Part shown: positions 6,901-8,868 of the stretch, piece after piece
How positions within the stretch are numbered: the stretch's first letter is position 1
Layout of the letters: the number at the start of each line of letters is the position of its first letter
NCBI RefSeq assembly: GCF_042434745.1
Contig: NZ_JBHLSS010000102.1
From: Azotobacter paspali
GTDB taxonomy: Bacteria; Pseudomonadota; Gammaproteobacteria; Pseudomonadales; Pseudomonadaceae
Strand: one strand, 5' to 3'
DNA length: 8,868 bases
Translations under genes and position numbers: made by a program
The notes under the pieces: model-generated
Seen by the model: the letters and a program-made list of their open reading frames with translations, nothing else
What the model was told of the DNA's origin: nothing
Database searches by the model: none

Positions 6901-7629
6901 TCCCTCAAAAGACAGAACATTGATGGAATAAAGTTCATATTTTCCGATAATGCATCTACAGATAAAACCTACGAAATAGCTAAGTCACTCTCCAGCGATG
7001 ACCCTCGCTTTGAAATTACCCGGAACTCTGAAAACGTTGGAGCAGCAGATAACTTTATAAACCTATTCAAGGACTCGAGCTCCGAGTACTTCATGTGGCT
7101 GGGGGCCCACGACTGTTTAAGTGAAAACTATATAGCCGAAACAGCCAGAATTTTGGATAATAACAAATCAGTATCCATGGCCTGCGGGTACCCATTTGGC
7201 ATCATGAATGGTAGAGCCTTTGGTCCTGTAGAAGAGGCCATCTATGACTTTAAACAACCGAGCCCAGCTGATCGATATTTGAGCTCTGTGGCAACTCTTT
7301 CGAACTGTACAGTATTCCACTCACTGTTCAGAAGAAAGGACCTTGATGGGTTTGAGTTCAGAAAAACCATTTCCATGGACCACACAATAATAAGCAGACT
7401 ACTATGGAAAGGTATCCTCCAATACTCGGAAAATGCCAAATACTTCAGAAGATACTTCCAGAAAAGGGAGTCGACTGTAGAAGAAAGAATTCTTGGAAGA
7501 GAGGGATCCCTGGAAAGAAATGACTTTTTCGACCACCACATATCCGATCTGGAAAAATTGCAGGGAGCACAGAGAAACGAAAAACTAATAAAAAAGGTAG
7601 AGATGATTCTGAAGTCAAGATTCAAATGA
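3922..7629 (+). CDS. Multidomain glycosyltransferase (TPR, OGT/SPINDLY-type GT41, degenerate FkbM-like, GT2), probable flagellin glycosyltransferase
   Basis: The protein is 1235 residues. Residues about 30-235 are roughly six TPR repeats of 33-35 residues, likely for protein substrate binding. Residues about 283-640 are an O-GlcNAc-transferase-like GT41 domain: SAGFRVHPVG with His296, DLCGHSEGSR (364-373), NNTTGLKAIDYLISD (393-407), FGCFNNPSKVN (455-465), and DIALDPWPYSGGLTTCEA (533-550) leading to FAGRHSA. Residues about 690-870 resemble an FkbM methyltransferase but have lost key motifs. Residues about 974-1150 are a GT2 fold (IGVPVYNEE, SDNASTD) with GAHD (1061-1064) where a DXD would be expected. 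There is no signal peptide or membrane segment, so it should be cytosolic and act on subunits before export. Known enzymes of this type modify Ser/Thr; the sugar and the flagellin target are inferred from position. The Shine-Dalgarno before the ATG is weak. Codon use changes abruptly in the GT2 part. Confidence 0.9.
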   Translation: MSRPKKSAKAPSYIKVNAHSQHRYDKALPSKEASHLMQLVQKRNYLKAAELAAVLTERYPDSPLAWKVWGLALLESRRPQQAIEVLHRADGIDPKDPDTLHNLGIAYLKQGNIQKADHYLGQALEVLPSFAKARLVLAKMRIDTGQYQAALEQIAIAEEKGANENQCLSLKAFAFNKLHRHTETLQVQEEIRKRYPDDLLNLSNLADSYRVLTRFDEAEKTFLQLLERDPTQHKAFSGYLFAIHYNPRHSQEFLVKTITQWDERFSPPHPPRAQAEDRSPDKRLKIGLLSAGFRVHPVGQMITSTLEHLPRDEFELIAYTTSSEEDDLTQRIRQRCDDWQAVMHLDDMDLAKQIRDDKIDILIDLCGHSEGSRLPTMAQEPAPLQVKWVGGLNNTTGLKAIDYLISDSVETPAGVDHQYVEKLIRLPDDYICYQPRPMQPHVGPLPALTNGYVTFGCFNNPSKVNEIVIEHWASIMAQIPASRLMLKGGQYENQAFIERISQAFETRGIERARLKFEGQSPHLYLLNTYNQVDIALDPWPYSGGLTTCEALLMGVPVITYPGPSFAGRHSATHLVNAGLAELVADSWEHYRSLAVGLASDLDTLATIRQGLRQQLKNSPVCDAPRFARHFTIVMRAIWQRYCEGKEPAALTIDKQGEARFADDEHPMHLLHPATEKTTLEEAEVFRFAFEGKIVTVDNGSILTSTPGFTNLQKLGAFATIAFDPSSKVKNAQQLQQQGELHHYPHVVLGDGQDATLHVCLDPAMSATLEPLPADEQLSGNKQATRVIARLPISTLRLDDIEGLESVDWLLLDNLNDSLAILESGEKALANTLLVQVRVNFFPTHQNQPELTQISHWLSRHGFSFYRLNNLQHYSHQPKRDDLLKQQATQLIGADALFIPSQQRIETLDTHRRAKLAFILHSVYQIHDLTFSLLDQEKTSSGEKYLESNGYLKKTNPTINEKQKARVYINSGKPKICIGVPVYNEESHIHETVASLKRQNIDGIKFIFSDNASTDKTYEIAKSLSSDDPRFEITRNSENVGAADNFINLFKDSSSEYFMWLGAHDCLSENYIAETARILDNNKSVSMACGYPFGIMNGRAFGPVEEAIYDFKQPSPADRYLSSVATLSNCTVFHSLFRRKDLDGFEFRKTISMDHTIISRLLWKGILQYSENAKYFRRYFQKRESTVEERILGREGSLERNDFFDHHISDLEKLQGAQRNEKLIKKVEMILKSRFK

Positions 7630-7636
7630 AATAGGA

Positions 7637-8580
7637 CCCTGAGTGATCCCCACAAAATCACCCGAGCTCCTGGGCTTGCCAGTGGACCTCCCGCCGCAGG
7701 GCCAGCTCCAGCTCTCGCAGTCTATCCTGGGAAGTGTCTCCCGCATGAGTGCGTGCATACTCCAGTCCCAATCGCCACAAAGACAGCACGTGCCTGTCCT
7801 TGACGCTGTTGCTCTGAAAGCGCCGCTCGTGCCCTGCCTCCCGGGCTTGCAGGCCCAGCAGGTACAGTGCGTAGTTGGCCAGCACGGCAACCAGCAGCAG
7901 GATCTCGATGCGCCGCGGGCAGCGGCTTCGATGCAGCTCCAGGCCAAACCCCAGCCGATGGCTCTTCAGGTCGCGCAAGCCTTCCTCGACCTGCATGCGC
8001 CACTTGTAGATCGCCACGACCTGCGCGGCATTCCACTGCGCCTCGGGCAGGTTGCTGGCCAGCAGCCAGGGCTCGCTTTCGCGCTGCGCGTTTTGCCGGC
8101 TGCGCTTGTCCTGGGCCACGGTCCCGGTGACGCGCCGGTGCTTGCGCCCCCGCGGCGCATGCTTCACCGCGTAGAGTGGGACCAAGGCGCCGAGCGCGTC
8201 ATTTCGAGGCCACCGAGCCGTTTCGGCGATGCCGAGGCCAGGGCGTACAGGCTTTTCACCGGCTGCCAGGGCTGCTCGCCGAATCGGCACAGGTCGCGAT
8301 TGCGCACACGGCCGACGTAATGTCAGCCCATGGCTTTGACGGCCCGGAACCAGGGCCACCGGAAACCGGCATCGGTGACCAGGATGGGCGTGCAGCCGGC
8401 CGGCAGCATCGCGGCGAGTGCCTCGAGCAGGCGTTTCTGGCAACGCGGGCAGCCCTCGCGCGGATGGACGACTTCGCACACCGGTAGCGAGCGTCCGGCC
8501 AGTGGGATCGCGGCGCGCAACAGGAACAGCTTGCCGGCGGCATTGATCGGCGACCCGTCCACCAGGATCAGGGGATGCCT
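7637..8580 (-). mobile_element. Remnant of an IS4-family element, interrupted at its 5' side by an IS5-family element
   Basis: GC-rich DNA starts within about 30 bases of the glycosyltransferase stop and holds a decayed IS4-type transposase reading toward that gene. The transposase stop lies at 7658, so the element's end should fall between about 7630 and 7657; a short inverted pair (GTGAT 7643-7647, ATCAC 7657-7661) sits there, but I cannot define the terminal repeat. The other end is not in the window because coding sequence is cut at 8580. Confidence 0.7.
7658..8580 (-). pseudogene. Decayed IS4-family transposase gene (5' end missing, in-frame stop, frameshift)
   Basis: The frame can be followed from 8580 as RHPLILVDGSPINAAG with a first catalytic Asp in VDGS. 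The second Asp is in LVTDAGFRWPW. After KAMG a TGA (plus-strand 8323-8325) replaces what is probably a Trp codon, and the same frame continues as HYVGRVRNRDLC to about LEMTRSAP. Near 8186 one base seems to be missing: the reading moves to the next frame and continues LVPLYAVKHAPRGRKHRR. The C-terminal part holds the IS4 signature Y-x2-R-x3-E-x6-K (IYKWRMQVEEGLRDLK), which includes the catalytic Glu, and ends at 7658. All three acidic residues survive at codon level, but no single open frame links them, so it is inactive unless both lesions are sequencing errors. The N-terminus was separated by the IS5-family insertion. Confidence 0.82.
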
Positions 8581-8868
8581 GAGAGCGTGTTATGAACTTT
8601 GAAGAAGAGATGCGGCATTGCCGAGCATGAGGATGGTGAAGACGACGAAGTGCAAGCCAGCCAATGTTTCCGGTAGGCGCTCGTAGTCGCGAGCCAGGCG
8701 CCGGAACCGATTGACCCAGCCGAAGCCGCGCTCCACGACCCAGCGGCGCGGCAGAAGCACGAAGCCTTTCTTGGCTTCAGACAGTTTCACCACGTGCGGT
8801 TGGATGCCTTCTTCCTGGGCCGCTTGCGCCGGATCATGACCGGTGTAGCCCTGGTCCACGAAGGCGAG
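8581..8868 (-). mobile_element. Partial IS5-family element running off the right edge
   Basis: The IS4 coding frame breaks at 8580/8581, and the new sequence starts GAGAGCGTGTTATGAAC, which has the look of a terminal repeat. A DDE transposase ends 10 bases inside it. Only one end is in view, so neither the partner repeat nor a target duplication can be checked. Confidence 0.75.
8590..8868 (-). CDS. IS5-family transposase, C-terminal part (continues beyond the window)
   Basis: About 92 residues are visible; the frame is open to the window edge (LAFVDQGYTG), so the start lies outside. The block VDQGYTG carries the second catalytic Asp of IS5-type DDE transposases. Residues VVERGFGWVNRFRRLARDYE hold the catalytic Glu and the Arg-rich signature of the family's C-terminal domain. 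The tail GLHFVVFTILMLGNAASLLQSS ends in TAA at 8590, immediately inside the element's end, as is usual for IS5-type elements. The subgroup is not resolved. No lesion is seen in the visible part. Confidence 0.88.
   Translation of the reverse strand, partial: LAFVDQGYTGHDPAQAAQEEGIQPHVVKLSEAKKGFVLLPRRWVVERGFGWVNRFRRLARDYERLPETLAGLHFVVFTILMLGNAASLLQSS

Noticed and set aside
7643..8320. 225-residue plus-strand open frame over the IS4 remnant
   Set aside because: The opposite strand carries the recognisable IS4 YREK transposase. The plus-strand product is low in identifiable features and is a shadow frame.
1..8868. CRISPR array, tRNA or rRNA gene, or phage gene cassette inside the window
   Set aside because: I saw no regularly spaced repeats, no cloverleaf or rRNA sequence and no phage structural genes. 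Only a stable-RNA-like promoter pointing out of the left edge was found.

Overview
The window looks like a gammaproteobacterial chromosome segment, most likely Pseudomonas in the broad sense (including Stutzerimonas-type relatives). The grounds are the flagellin D0/D1 sequence, a textbook FliA (sigma-28) promoter, a MotB-family fragment and the mix of IS3, IS4 and IS5 elements. Species cannot be fixed from the sequence alone.

Left part (1-1839, everything reading on the minus strand). At the extreme left is a very strong promoter of the stable-RNA kind (A/T-rich UP region, TTGACG, 16-bp spacer, TATAAT, GC-rich discriminator). It fires out of the window to the left, so an rRNA or tRNA gene probably lies just outside. 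Next comes the 3' end of a MotB-family gene, only the peptidoglycan-binding OmpA-like domain. It is cut at its 5' end by a complete IS3-family element (about 600-1839) with orfA, an A6G frameshift site and orfB with an intact DDE triad. I find no target duplication, and the flanks do not rejoin into one gene. This points to rearrangement rather than simple insertion.

Centre (1840-7629, plus strand). A FliA promoter drives a 567-aa flagellin gene (fliC), followed by a strong intrinsic terminator. Directly downstream is one large gene (1235 aa) that fuses TPR repeats, an OGT/SPINDLY-type GT41 glycosyltransferase, a degenerate FkbM-like methyltransferase domain and a GT2 glycosyltransferase. Its position suggests that it O-glycosylates the Ser/Thr-rich central domain of the flagellin next door. 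The GT2 part differs sharply in base and arginine-codon use from the GT41 part, so the protein appears to be a genetic mosaic.

Right part (7630-8868, minus strand). A decayed IS4-family transposase (internal stop, frameshift, 5' end lost) abuts the glycosyltransferase gene. It is interrupted at about 8580 by an IS5-family element that runs off the right edge.

Overall this is a flagellin plus glycosyltransferase pair boxed in by insertion sequences. The flaG/fliD genes that usually follow Pseudomonas fliC are not seen. The most noteworthy item is the four-part, compositionally mosaic glycosyltransferase.
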